From Stropharia rugosoannulata (Eukaryota; Basidiomycota; Agaricomycetes; Agaricales; Strophariaceae): a stretch of 64,000 nt of DNA. The notes beneath the pieces are model-generated. The model was not told the origin of the DNA. It did no database searches and saw only the letters and a program-made list of their open reading frames with translations. Position numbers and translations under genes: made by a program. Positions 35,733-49,701 of this stretch are shown in pieces; positions within the stretch are counted from its first letter, which is position 1; every line of letters begins with the position of its first letter. The stretch is taken from assembly GCA_028532985.1 (NCBI GenBank), contig JANCIK010000001.1, positions 3,906,001-3,970,000 on the forward strand, in the 5' to 3' direction.

Positions 35733-37357
35733 ATGTATTTGGAGTGCCTGACCCATATATCAAACCGGTTCTTCACGGCGGCACTCTATCTTGTGATTAG
35801 CATATACGCGTGGAATACACTGGGGACAAGCGTGAACGCCCATGTCGCTGCATGGCATCCAGGTGAATACTCATTTTCTTTCTATCACCGACCAGTATTC
35901 ACCCTGCACAGGCATGTATTGTCTGGGTGGGACTACTCGCGGCGTTGACGATTCTGATACAAATTCTGCGGTGCAGCCGTTATACCAGGTGAGATATCCT
36001 TGTCTCTCATCATCATCTCGCATGGTAATCATCTACATATCTAGTTTAACAAAACGGATTGGTGGATGCATCACTTCAATGACGTAGGTTCAATGCAGCG
36101 TGTTTTAAATGGTAACCCATCGACTAACTAACTCAACCAGTGCGACGAATTTCCCCCCGAAAGTGGAACTTTTCTTGAGTTGTAAGCGTTCTTGTTTGAC
36201 GGATAACTTAATGTTCATTTGCGTCGCAGACCTGCAAATGGGGAGTTCACTGTCGAACTTGCCGTGAATAGAGCCTTCACAACGCTATCATACAATGGTG
36301 CAAAGACTGGCTTGTATGGGGACGGGCAAGATCACCCTGGACTAGGAGTGACCCTTGAAGGAAAAACGAGCGCGGACGCATGCATAACGAACCCAAATAG
36401 TGCGTACTTCTGTCACCTACTGCTTGAATGGAACCTTATTAATTGATAAATTTATAGTTCACACGCAAAATGAAAGTATGGCTGCTGGCACTGTTTTTGC
36501 TATCTCATACACCGCGGATATTAAGCAAGTAAATGAAAGCAATTTGGTCGTTTTTACTGTTCTACCGAAGTGAGAAGGCTAGTTTAGTGATACACCAGTC
36601 ACGTAACTAATGTTATCATTGCAGTACTCCATGGCGGCGGATAGCTACGTACAGTGTACCCAATCTACCCGCGTGCCCGGAAGGCGGCTGCATGTGTGCC
36701 GTACGTTTTTCTTCTTAATCTCACTAGCGGACTCACACAGACTATGTAAACTATATTAGTGGGGATGGGTAAGTATCTCATATCAGATTCAATGCCACGA
36801 CGTTCAACCCCATCAACAGGTAGCTAACGGTTGCGGCGAACCTAATATGTATATGGAACCGTTCAAATGCAAGGTGACTGGTAATACAGGAGATCGTGCC
36901 ATCGCTCTAGGTACCCCGCCGGTCTGGTGTGAAGGTAACGCAAGTCAATGCATACAAGGAGCAAAACAGGTCCGTGCCTTCAACTCATTTCGTCAATATA
37001 ATCTGCGAAATTAACTATTATCCCAAGATGGTTTTTTACGGTCAGCTGGAAGGGAATAACGTGGACGTACCTGGTGTGGATGCTTCGGGACAACCAAAGT
37101 CTCCGACGTATAATCTAAAGATGGGCTTTACAGCGGGTATGTGCACACATTCGACAACAAAGGCCTGCAAATGATGGAACGCGTACCTAGGTGCTCAGCA
37201 CGATATATTTGACCCAACAGCAACAGTATCGCCTACATATGTTTCTCCCACTCCCACCAAACAAAGCGGAGCTAATTCTCGTCTCACAGCGGCTATTCAT
37301 GGTCCTTGCTTCCTCTTAGTCTTGGTTACTATATTTGGGATTATGACGCTGTCGTGA
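35733..37357 (+). CDS. AA14-like lytic polysaccharide monooxygenase family protein, GPI-anchored
   Basis: Eleven exons (35733-35862, 35912-35988, 36045-36083, 36141-36181, 36230-36399, 36458-36569, 36625-36700, 36760-36768, 36820-36969, 37028-37136, 37191-37357) give 359 residues. A signal peptide ends ...SVNA, leaving His37 as mature N-terminus ([11 protein letters not shown]), with more histidines at 78-79 in WWMHHF, compatible with a copper histidine brace. [35 protein letters not shown] and QLEGNNVDV follow the AA14 pattern. The C-terminus is Ser/Thr/Pro-rich and ends in a hydrophobic segment with no basic tail, as in GPI anchoring. A 9-nt exon encodes just WGW. AA14 members are reported on xylan-coated cellulose; activity here is unproven. 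Confidence 0.82.
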
Positions 37358-37653
37358 TAACCAAGCAAGTTTTGCTCTCAAATACAAGCAAGTAGATCGC
37401 CCCACTTCGATATGTCAGAGAATATTCAGGCTAAGAGTATTTGTACTAACCTGACATGTTCCCGTTACGTCTAATAATGATGCTTAAATTTAAAAAATAC
37501 AGAAGCGGTGTTATTTTTATCATCTCAATGTGAGCAGTTTCAATTTCGGTATTTTCTTCTCATCATTTCATTAACTAGTTATGCAGATAGTACGCGCATG
37601 AGACTTGTACTGGAAAGCTATTGTTACTATACTGCGTACACTGGGTTTCATTG

Positions 37654-38229
37654 TTACATCACAAACCCTGTGATCCCTTCGTCTGCATATCCACCGCTTG
37701 AAATAGCAGCCGCTCTTTCGTTCGGGTCGGTGGTGTATAGGTGGTCACCAAGTTGGCTATTGAACAGCCTAAACAACGCTGTCCCTCCACAGCTCGAGTC
37801 GGGGAATATAAACCCGGCAATTTCTTCAAATGTGAAGCCCTGTGTCTGCTCCGCACTTGTAACCTCGGCCTGACTGGTCGTGTAGAAGTGATGGCTGCTC
37901 TGCTTGTTATCCAGCCGGAAAAGGGGGATGGTTCCCGCGGCCTGCTCCGGGAAGATGTTGCACGCGACTTCCTCGAAAGCATAACCGCCACTGTCGATGG
38001 CGCTATTTAGCTCGGCGGCGCTGGTCGTGTAGAAGTGGTCCGGGATGTTCTTGTTAAACGCCCGGAAAAATGCTACGGCGCCGCTAGTTGCGCATTGAGC
38101 AGCTGCACTCCCCGACTAATCGGAATGATCAAAGGGAATAATTCTAGTCAGTCGAACATTTCCTAGCCGTTACTTGTACGTATAGCTTACCAAGAGTGCA
38201 AGGGTGACCCATTTTGAAACAGTGAACAT
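37654..38229 (-). CDS. Small secreted DUF5648 repeat protein
   Basis: Two exons (38229-38191, 38115-37654) give 166 residues. A signal peptide (MFTVSKWVTLALLSGSAAA) precedes three repeats of about 45 residues, each with FR.(F/D)N......HFYTT or HLYTT followed by a GY/GF..E block. This is the DUF5648 repeat, common in secreted fungal and bacterial proteins and thought to be carbohydrate-associated, function unproven. Cysteines occur outside the repeats. It is convergent with the AA14-like gene, 296 bp apart, so both may act at the cell surface, but shared regulation is not shown. Confidence 0.85.
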
Positions 38230-39477
38230 TGTTTGGCTGAGATATTGAAGGTTGAATCCAGCTGTTGGGGTGAATGCCTACTATGTGCAGTATTTTATAC
38301 CTTTTGCATCTCCTCAGAATATGCGTTGAAATAATACCGTCACCCTAAAGGGGATAGTAGATGAAATATGAATGATAAAGTCGTTCATAGCCTTGACTTG
38401 ACTGCGACAACTGAGCGCATCGGCTCTACTTGTCATGGCGTGCACAAGCGCACGCACCCTCGTGACTTCAATGTGAGAATAAATTGAAATATTTGAATAT
38501 GACCTTATATCAGGTTATATGCAGCTTCTAACAGCTGGGCTCTCCCCGCTGCAATGTGTCAGTGGGTTATGTCAGAGATGCAGTTTATACCAGGGGACAT
38601 ATGTTGGGAGATGGCGGCACGACTAATTTCACGACTTGTCATTACGCTGTCTTCCCGTGCGAGAGCGTTCCAGTCCCACCGCTGCGGCAGGCCATCCGTG
38701 ACTACTTGGCCAGCAGTAGTAGCTCTGAAAAGCGTATTCTTTCTCCTCCAACACCACACGGCGAAATTCAAAAAATAACGAACAGAGTCGTGATAGCTGT
38801 AAAAATTGCAGTTATTATCTCTTCATGTGCACTGCAACTTTGCAAATTACAATAAAGACAGATTTATTTTGTAACACGCACTCAAATATTTTCCTGCAGT
38901 CTGTCACCGACGTAATGAAGCGACATGATAGAAAAACCCTGGTCCGCTGTCCGTCACATGGATAATGCATGAGTTAAAGACTTCGCGTTATGTGCCATAT
39001 GCATGACTTGCGCCCAACGTACACCCCTGGAATTTTTGCATATTATTATAGCCTGCCGGCTTAATTATTAAGATATGTGAGAAAAGCCTAGTACACGTAC
39101 CAATCGACAAATGTCTCATAAAGACACGACTTACCAGCTAGATTGTCAACGCCGTGTTTCTCAAGTATTTCTCAAGCTGGGGCATGCCAAACAATGTATT
39201 TGACCAACTTCTGATTGATGTCAGGTATCTATAAACAAATCTGGTCAATATCGGCCCGAACCATTTCCTGGACTTTATGTTTTTAGAATCTGGATATAAA
39301 TAGCAACTCACATGCCAAATTGGGATATAGGCATCAAGCTCAAGTTACAACTAGCTTCATGTGTATACATCAGCAGCAGTACAGAAACCGACGATCTGAT
39401 ACACCAATGTGCGGCAGACACATATAATATGCAAGAGCACTGTTCTCCTTGATCATGACCCCCCATAAGCCCCCATC
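38230..39477. other. Intergenic region with a TATA box near its end
   Basis: No supported gene. An open stretch at 38556-38855 was considered and rejected. The last 200 bp are the promoter of the membrane-protein gene. Confidence 0.4.
39294..39302 (+). promoter_or_regulatory. TATA box of the membrane-protein gene
   Basis: ATATAAATA lies 176 bp before the ATG at 39478, a fitting distance for a fungal TATA-type promoter with a 5' leader. Confidence 0.45.
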
Positions 39478-40619
39478 ATGTTCATTGCTTTATTAGTAAA
39501 ATGCTTCTTATCACTATTCCTTTTCTTAATTACGCTACAACCGCTCACCTCATATGCGTTCCTTGTTAATCGTACAATTGATGACTCCCTGGGAGATTCC
39601 AAAACAGGCCAGACTGTTATATATGCGCCAGAAAACAGCTGGAATGGGACAGACTGTGGTGGTTGCTGGATAAAGCCCGACACGACTCAAACGTTCGACG
39701 CAACTTACACAGCAGTGACTTACCAACCGGAATTCGGCTCGATGTCAATAGAAATGCATTTCAGTGGTATGTGCCTAACTCTTCTCTTCTCGTACAGCTT
39801 CCAGATTAATTGAGTAGCTTGTATGTAATAGGAATTGCTATCTATGTGTTCTTCGTCCTAGTCGGCCACGCGGGAAAAGGCGTAACCACGTTTACGCAGG
39901 CGAACTTCACAGTGGACGGGAAGCCCCCAGTATTCTTCAAGCACACTCCAGATGTGAAGTCCGCAGACTTCATGTACAACCAACTCGTTTTCCACCAGAC
40001 AGGTCTACAGAACGGCAATCATACCCTCGTTATTTCGACATCAGGAGTGGAGAGCGCTTATTTGTGCTTTGATTATGCAATATACACGTACGCGCGATTT
40101 CAGCAGTCTGAATTGACTCCTAGTAGAGTGACTATTCCTGTCAGGGATTTAGAAGACGACTTGACTAATCCGAAGCTACTAGCGTTTAGTAATAGTTCAA
40201 CGACTGATACAAGTGTTGCCGGAGATGTCAGCAAGACAACACCCCCGCAACCCGGTGTTGGGATGGGTCAAAATCAGAGCTTGATTATCGCAGTTGCCTG
40301 GAGCCTTTCAGGTGGTCTTGTTTTTCTGGCAGCATCGCTGAGCATCACTCTATGCATAGTGTATAGAAAAGAGAAGATAAAGCAGGCGTCAAGAGCCGGT
40401 GATGGAAATATGAAAAATGGGCAACATAGAAGAGACTGGACCATGACACAACAGTGGGTAGTAGACGACAATATTGAGCCTAGTGCCAGTGGACGTGTCA
40501 CTCGGGACTCCGAACTGAACAGGTTGACAACTGAGATGGCGTTCTTGCGCGACCAACAATATTTAGTGCGGAATCAGACGCTCTCGGACGATGTTCTACC
40601 GCAGTACTCCTATACATAG
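39478..40619 (+). CDS. Single-pass membrane protein with galactose-binding-like ectodomain
   Basis: Two exons (39478-39766, 39832-40619) give 358 residues. A signal peptide (about 1-28) precedes an extracellular domain with several N-glycosylation sequons and the FSGIAIYVFFVL and NGNHTLVIS strands typical of a large basidiomycete family with a galactose-binding-like fold. A Ser/Thr-rich stalk follows, then one transmembrane helix at about 248-275 (IIAVAWSLSGGLVFLAASL...), a basic stop-transfer (YRKEKIK) and a cytoplasmic tail of about 80 residues. The layout suggests a surface receptor or sensor; ligand unknown. Confidence 0.85.
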
Positions 40620-41129
40620 ATACCGTCGTAGACAACGCGTGTTGGCCACAGTAATTAGTATACATGCATGGTGCACATCGGGTAAGCCAAAATATTCAGG
40701 CTGTGTGATCTAAGATATAAGAAACACCGTTGAATTTCAGGGAGTTGCGACAGAAATAACAGGTGGCGCTATCAACCCAGGGCCTCAACTAAGCATGGTC
40801 GAGCATCGGGCAGAGGATGGAGACCCTGCTCCAGGGGTAACAACTGGTAGCAAGGAAAGTATGAGGCTCTCGGAGAGTCTCGGAGGCGGGTGTTGAGATG
40901 ATAGAACGACAACAATGTTGTTCGCCATACCAGGACGTAACAAGAGCAGACTCGAGTCCATATTTTACAATTAACTTTGCACTATAACATGCCTACCATT
41001 TCAGCTTTCTGCAACTTGGGAAGTGAATTATGTAGGAACTGGCTACAATCGGTGACCGGTTAGAAGGAAGAGTACCCGGTCATTGGGGTGGATATTTCCG
41101 AATAGGAGAAACAGCTCACAGCCGATGTC
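40620..41129. other. Intergenic spacer
   Basis: No supported feature between the convergent membrane-protein gene and the gene at 41130. Confidence 0.4.
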
Positions 41130-41828
41130 TTAGAATACGTTGCCTATGATCCGCCTCACCCTCTGCAGAACCACCTCATCGCCACCCCCCGAGGCCGCCC
41201 GTGCCTCCTGTACCAGCCCAGTCAACTGCCACAAGCTCGCAGGTAGGTCGTCGTACCCGTTCACAGGCGTCTCCAGGCGAACCTTCGTCTTGTCGAACCC
41301 ATACACACTGGTCTCTATGTACTCGTCCTCGTAGTCCGGCGCGGGAGACGCGGGCAACGGCGCCTTGGGAGCGAGTATCCTGTCGATGGGGCGCGATGTA
41401 ATCTGGTGCTCCACCCGCCACTGGTTGCGGAACTCGCCCGTCGTCGGGAGGTTGCTCGTCTCCTTCACGAGGTCCACGATCCCATCGTAGTCCGCCTGGG
41501 CGAGAATGGACATGTGTCCCAGCTTATCTATGGCTACGCGGTCGCTGAAGACGGCCAGGGAAAAGCCATTTTGCTCGACCGGCGTGTTTCTGAGTGCGAC
41601 CAGGGACAACAGTTCGCGCCGGAATGCGTAGTCGTGCGGGTTGGGGTGCGGTGCGGCTCTTTCGAGGTATCCGCTATACTTGGAAGACCATTCTGGCTGC
41701 GAATTCGATGCCATGCCGACTAGGTAGGTACTGAGCGAGCGATAAGACGTGTGTGGCGTGTGCGTGAGGTATATGAATGCAGTGAGAAGAGCGATGATGA
41801 AGCAGATGGTGGGGAGTGGGCGGAGCAT
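41130..41828 (-). CDS. Uncharacterised protein with N-terminal membrane anchor
   Basis: A single exon of 232 residues. It opens with a hydrophobic segment (ICFIIALLTAFIYL, about 9-22) that could be a signal anchor. The rest is soluble and charged with a Pro/Ala/acidic linker (about 150-170). An alternative start at Met39 (41714) would give a soluble protein without the anchor. GC-rich codon use across the full length and lack of stops support coding. I recognise no domain. Confidence 0.65.
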   Translation of the reverse strand: MLRPLPTICFIIALLTAFIYLTHTPHTSYRSLSTYLVGMASNSQPEWSSKYSGYLERAAPHPNPHDYAFRRELLSLVALRNTPVEQNGFSLAVFSDRVAIDKLGHMSILAQADYDGIVDLVKETSNLPTTGEFRNQWRVEHQITSRPIDRILAPKAPLPASPAPDYEDEYIETSVYGFDKTKVRLETPVNGYDDLPASLWQLTGLVQEARAASGGGDEVVLQRVRRIIGNVF

Positions 41829-42350
41829 ATCTCGTGCGCAACTCGGGTGTGGTCCCTATAAGAACATCTCGAGCTAGATGGACAGCATGACGTGGTCCTT
41901 TATCTGGAATAGCGCAGCCCACTGCGCGTGCTCCTGATTTCGCTCTCCGTCACGCTCCATGTGGTTTGTCTCAAACAAACTGCGAGCAATCTATCATTCG
42001 CCTGGACCAGACTTCCTCCTGCTTCTTAATGACTGAAGGAGGCTCTACTGTGCATAATGAAGATAGAGACTGCCGTGATGATTGAATAAATGTAAAAAAT
42101 GTGATCTTGAACAGGATCGTTAAACCTGGGATTGTTATTTGAACATTCTTTCTCTTGGCGAGTCCTTGGCAATCTCCAATATAACGTTGGCGGTACTACT
42201 AAACTACTAATAGAGGCCAGTGTAATGTGAATTGAATGAATGACATGAGATGTTGAGTACCAAGTACACGGCGGAAAATAATCGTCATATGTAGTACACA
42301 TAGAGAGAATACAGTCTGGGCGAAGTGTCGTGTGGTGAAGCTTGAAGGCA
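41829..42350. other. Intergenic spacer
   Basis: No supported feature. It holds the promoter of the gene at 41828 and the 3' region of the halogenase. Confidence 0.4.
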
Positions 42351-44565
<2,215 letters not shown>

Positions 44566-44682
44566 GACTTCGGTAGCTCTGAGTGATACTAGACTCCATC
44601 ATAGGTTCTTGCCTTATATTCAAATGCTAGGGCACGGGTTAGAGCACAGAGATAGATATTTGGTTCCGGCTCAGGTACAGCA

Positions 44683-44708
44683 ACTGTCCGGCTGTCCAAC
44701 CGGACAGT
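44683..44708. promoter_or_regulatory. Perfect inverted repeat upstream of the halogenase
   Basis: ACTGTCCGG, 8-nt spacer, CCGGACAGT: a perfect 9-bp palindrome 118 bp before the halogenase start. Inverted CGG half-sites with a fixed spacer are the usual target of fungal Zn2Cys6 regulators, so this may be an activator site. The same bases could form an RNA hairpin if within the leader. Confidence 0.5.
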
Positions 44709-45606
44709 CTGCCATATCACCTGCTCGTTTGTTCTGAACAAAGTGATTTTGAAGAAGAGCATTCAACTTCCAATACATGTCTTCCTCAAGCATCGTAAGG
44801 TTCTTTTTCTGGCCCACTAGGTCTCCGCTTTTTAATCGTGCTAAATATGATACTTAATAACAGATACCATTCATATTACAAGTTGATCATGAGAGCTTAG
44901 AAGTTGGCTATAAGGATAAATTCCTGGAAGTTCAACTTTTTTTTTTTGGAGGATTGAATCAAGGTTGAATGAATAGAAAACAATAAAGGAGGGAACACTG
45001 AAACCACAAAACTCTATTGAATTCATGGTTTTTATATCGTTATCACTGCGGCAAAATGATGAGCTTCATAGGGTGTTTGATATCTCTCAGGTCTCATGAT
45101 TATATCATGATATGTCGTTGTACGCTACTGCACGTGTGCACCATACATTTAGCACCTTATAATTGCTATTAGTGAGTGTTAAAGTTGGCAGTATCTCAAG
45201 CAGTGTCACACGGAAACGGCGCAGTCAAGGATAACAGTTTCCATGATATTAGTATGACTTATAAATGAATTTGAAGCCACTGAAACCGTTGCAAAAACGC
45301 TGACGCAATCAACAGCATAGATACTATATCATCTTTGAAATTTACAACCAAACCACTCTACTTTTAACCAATGAACGACATAGACAGAAAGTCGAGAGGG
45401 CCTGATGTCGAGATAATGGAAAGCCGCCGTGCGGCAAACACTGAGAGGAGAGGAGAAGGCCCACGAATCACACAAACGGAAACAGAACGCGTGTGTATTC
45501 GGGACTTCGTAGGCTACGACAAGAGAGCGACGACGACAGGATGGATGTGAGAGCCAAGAAAAGGTCTGAAGGACAAAGAGAGAAGGGACGCGTCTTATAG
45601 GACGAT
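44709..45606. other. Spacer between halogenase promoter and transposon
   Basis: AT-rich, with a nine-T run at 44938-44946. No supported gene. Confidence 0.4.
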
Positions 45607-45616
45607 GTCGGAAACT
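45607..45616 (+). repeat. Left terminal inverted repeat of the Plavaka-like element
   Basis: GTCGGAAACT, matched by its complement at 57812-57821. Confidence 0.7.
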
Positions 45617-45624
45617 TCAAACTA

Positions 45625-45760
45625 GCCTGATCAGGCAAGTCCCTTGATCAGGCCAGTCCTCCGGCTGATCAGACTAGTGCCAGGCCATGATTAGCTGAGA
45701 TTTCGCATAATCATGCCAGGTCGATCTAATCATTAAGCGAGGGATATAAATAGGCGTAAT
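45625..45760. repeat. Left subterminal TGATCA repeats
   Basis: Three TGATCAG words and several degenerate forms (TGATTAG, TAATCAT) within 140 bp of the left end. They mirror the right-end cluster and probably bind the transposase. Confidence 0.65.
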
Positions 45761-45798
45761 TGAAGTCGGACATTCCCACACATTGACCTTCACCTCAC

Positions 45799-46130
45799 CT
45801 CATTCATGTTGTAGCTCACCAGGTAAGGACCGGTATTACAAGATACTTTACATACCAGCTAGTGTACATTAGATATATATCCCTATGTAGTTTAATAGAG
45901 GACCCCTCCATATCTAGTCCTTCAAACTTACAAATGATTCTGTGACTATGATGTGAAGTCCATTGGCAGTCCGTGTGAAAGTAACTTTGATGCAGCTGAA
46001 TAGCACTCATCCCAACCTCATTCATGTTGTAGCTCACTTGTTAGGGACCAGTATTATGAGAGAAGTGCTATAGTTTATTCTAAGTAGTATATGTACATTA
46101 TTCTCAAGTTGAATAGAGAACCCCTGCTTT
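45799..46130 (+). repeat. Diverged tandem duplication inside the transposon
   Basis: CCTCATTCATGTTGTAGCTC appears near 45799 and again near 46014, and both are followed by GG(A)ACC(G/A)GTATTA and later by TTAATAGAG/TTGAATAGAG and ACCCCT. The unit is about 215 bp and lies before the first gene of the element, so it may duplicate a promoter. Confidence 0.6.
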
Positions 46131-46282
46131 CCTACTATTTAAATCAATAACTTCACGCGTACTGACTTGATAAGTCTCATGTCATGTTGTATTATCTGAT
46201 GTCTATCTTTACTCCGCTTTCATATCACTGGCTTCAGTGAATAGTATGCTTTCTTTCTTTCCCCCCACATCATACTAGTACC

Positions 46283-48882
46283 ATGCCTGAATACCGGGAG
46301 TGCTTAGCTCATTATTTATACTTGAAATCAGCCTTCAACTACATGAAAGATAAAGGCTATGATCTTTCGGTTCAACAATTGTGGGCAGATGAAACAAAGC
46401 CTAAAACTAGTACTGGGAAACAGCGTAGCAAAAACAGCTTAGTCACTCCTTTAGAAAATACCTCTACTGCTAAACGAGGCAGCCAGTATAATATGGCTAG
46501 TCTTTTTCCTCCAGCTCTACTTCTTACAAAAAGCAACCCAAATCCACCGGAGGTTAACACACTTGTATGGAGAGGTTTATGGTCAACTCCAAGATCTGTT
46601 ATCTTGGATTTTACTTCTCAAGTATTTCAAGTAAGCTTATTAAATCTTTATATGCTAGTAAAAATAACCACCATTTTACAGTTGGCCTACCTAACTCATA
46701 CATCCGTCCAATGGTACAATAAAGACACCTGGAATAATGTTGTCAAGATAACTCCAAATGCAAGGCGAGGGTACAGAATTGCTATAGCATTTGAGTTTCC
46801 AAATAGTGTCATAGCCTTTCTTTCTCTTGATAACTTGTTTCAAGTTTGTAGTATCTTTATTATGTTTATCATGAGTATTTACTTACAGTATCTGTCTTAG
46901 CCGCAATGGGCAACGCTAAAGTCAGGGCTCAAATTACCGCCAGCAGATGTATACAATTTCAAGGACTTTCTTCAAGTTGTTGCCAATTGGATTGAATCCA
47001 GGCTTGACTTGGCCGATTCTAGAAGATTATCCTATGCATGTACTGTTATCAGAGGAGCAAATGAGGTATTTGGAGGAGTTGGAGTTTACACAATCAATGA
47101 AATATTCTTTGATGCAGGTATGTATTGTAATAATGTTTAACAGTCTCTTATAATCTAACCAGTGACTAGGACTGTCTCCATATCTTACTGAGTCGGAAAT
47201 ATTCAATTGTCCTTCTCGAGTGGCCCGGTTATGTGAGGCCTTCTGGGAATTTGCATACAAGTCGCACACTAAATTACCGTATGCAACTTATCCTTAAAAT
47301 CATGTATGTAAATAACTAATTACATATAGAAACCTTTTGTCCAAGACATCGCAGGGGGGCATTATTGCTCCTACAAATAGGCAAAGAAAGGAATACAATA
47401 GCTGGCTACATGTATATGCAAGAGAGTACTCTGCATTATCTCATCGCATGTATGCACTAGCAGACACCTATAATGTATGTTGGCCTCTATTGTTCATAAT
47501 GTACATACACTAATATTGAGTCCAGAGTGTCTTAAATAATTTGGAGAACAATGGTCAGCCGTGGTATCGGAATGACAAAGGAAATGGCTTGTTTGACATT
47601 TTCGATCCTGATTTAATTGAAAATGCACTGAATACTTCTCTGAAAGAGTTGAATCTTGGACACTTAATCTTTGGAGAAGAGCAGTGGAAGGGCTTCGGTC
47701 AATCTATGCCGACTAGAGATGATCCAATAACAGCATTGTATCGTAGGATGGGTATGTTCTTAAATTTACATTTGGTGTTATCTTAACATAATGCTCATGT
47801 TAAACTAGGCTGGATAGGTGTCTCAACGCACCTCAGCCAGTATGTGGATCTTTTTCAACAACAGAATCCAAAAACCCGAAAGAAATGGACAACAAAAACT
47901 TCCCGGATTAGCTCAAAACAAATCTGGTCAATATCTCCTCCTTTTTCTGCGAACTCATTTGCATATAAAGGTGCCGCACAGCCTAAAGGTCTTGAGCCCG
48001 TAGCAGAAGCTCAAAGATCATCAATGTTTTTCTTAAACATGATTAAAGCCAAGAATGGTGTTGCAGTAGGGCCATTGGAATATTGCGGCCATGGTTTAGT
48101 TGTGAAGACAACACACAGTAAAAAACGGTACACTCCTATTTCTTTTTCAATCCATATTTTGATTCCATATTTTTTAGTGTTTCTGCTATACGTGCTACTC
48201 GAGACGAAATACTTGCACAGCCCATGTCTTCCACAAAGCCTATACAGTATGGATATTTGTCACCAAGAAGAAATCTGTGCTGGACGAGAATAGGCCAGTA
48301 TCCGATGATCAGCCTACCACAGAAGAAGAAAGCGACCATAGTGCAGCTGTCAATGATGCAGAAACCAAGGACAATAGGACAGAAGAAACAGAGGACAAGC
48401 TAGAGTCCGAACAAAAACCAGAGTTATATTGGCAATATGGCCCAGAATACCCTCATGAGGAAACACCTCAATTTCCCCACCTATTGTCATCTTCTTCAGT
48501 AATTCAGTCTGAAGATCAGTACTCCTCAGAAGCTATTGATGCGTCCAGCAGTCAAGATGAAAATCAGTATTCCTCTGCAATTTCTGAGATTTCTGACAAC
48601 CAAGACGACGACTTGCAGTCATTACTTAACCCTATTGAAAGGCTTTCATACTCATCAAGGAACGTCTCACCATCTTCTGCATTGACTTCAAACCTTTATG
48701 AATCTGAACCAAGCAGTCCTACTGCCGGACCGTCTCAACCGCCTCGCAAGAGAAAAACAAGTCATATATCTGCTGATAAAGCAATGGTTCAGGAAGCAAC
48801 AGAAGTCTTACTGGGTAAAAGGCAGCGCAAAGAACAAGGAGCATATGCAAGGCCAAAAAGATTGTACAAGAAGAAAATGTAG
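46283..48882 (+). CDS. Transposon-borne protein of unknown function (first gene)
   Basis: Exons joined at GT-AG borders (introns near 46630, 46842, 47118, 47270, 47475, 47752 and 48128) give a long protein. It starts MPEYRECLAHYLYLKSAFNY, continues through NFKDFLQVVANWIESRLDLA and QRKEYNSWLHVYAREYSALS to an acidic, Ser-rich C-terminal region ending in basic PRKRKTSH and LLGKRQRKEQG motifs that look like nuclear signals. The frame seems to shift near 48240, between the last core exon and the acidic tail, so this copy may be damaged or an exon is misplaced. I recognise no domain. Its place beside the transposase suggests an accessory protein. Confidence 0.6.
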
Positions 48883-48889
48883 GAGGTAG

Positions 48890-49701
48890 TAGAAGAAATC
48901 TAAGAAATTGTAATATATGAGATCTTTGCCTTATCTGATTGTGTCACAACTTGCTCTACTCCAGCATCCGGATCAATTATTGTATCACGAAGTCAAAGAA
49001 GGTTACAAGTATAGTATCAACAGTAAACAAGTACGTTGCCATATAGCATCTGTAGCGATACGCAGAGACCTGCTTGGAAGAACCTATCTGTCAAGCCACT
49101 TACTAGTGGCATCATCAACAATAGTCCATATTGGAAATCCTATTCCGTAAAGCTTGTCATGCCCATCACCGGCCCAGCGCTCATGAATTCCAATAGGCAT
49201 CACATCTTGTTTCTACCATTCCAGATATGCAAATGTTCGTGTTAGTAAGGCTGTAGAAACAGACCAAGGTAGATCCATCAGATAGTCTTGCAACAGCAGC
49301 CACTAGTCTTAAAGCTATTTGGTAAAGAAACTTTATAATAGTTTCTACATACCGTTTGGTATCAGGAGGAGGCTGTGATTTATGTTTGTATTGATACTAG
49401 ACCCAATGATAATCTAAAGGAGGCTTCATTAAAAGGCCAATGTCATAGCGACACATTGCTTACTAGACCGTGGGACACTGACTTACGGTGGGAAACTGAC
49501 TTATTGTGGGAAACTGACTTGCACAAAACAGTACAATGTGGGCTATGGACATAGGGGATAAGCTAAGAATATAATGAGAGGCACTATAGTAGTAATGTAA
49601 TAGAGTACAACTACCATATCAGTGCTACTGTGATTGATAGGCAAGGCCCAAAAACATATATAATATCCTTAAACCTGATATACCAGCTGCATCAGCTTGC
49701 C
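48890..49701. other. Spacer between first gene and transposase inside the element
   Basis: No supported gene. A short imperfect repeat GTGGGA(A/C)ACTGACTT occurs twice or three times near 49470-49520. Confidence 0.4.

Noticed and set aside
38556..38855. 99-codon frame with VPVPPLRQAIRDYL, faintly like the C-terminus of a secreted peptidase
   Set aside because: The match is too weak and there is no upstream catalytic part.
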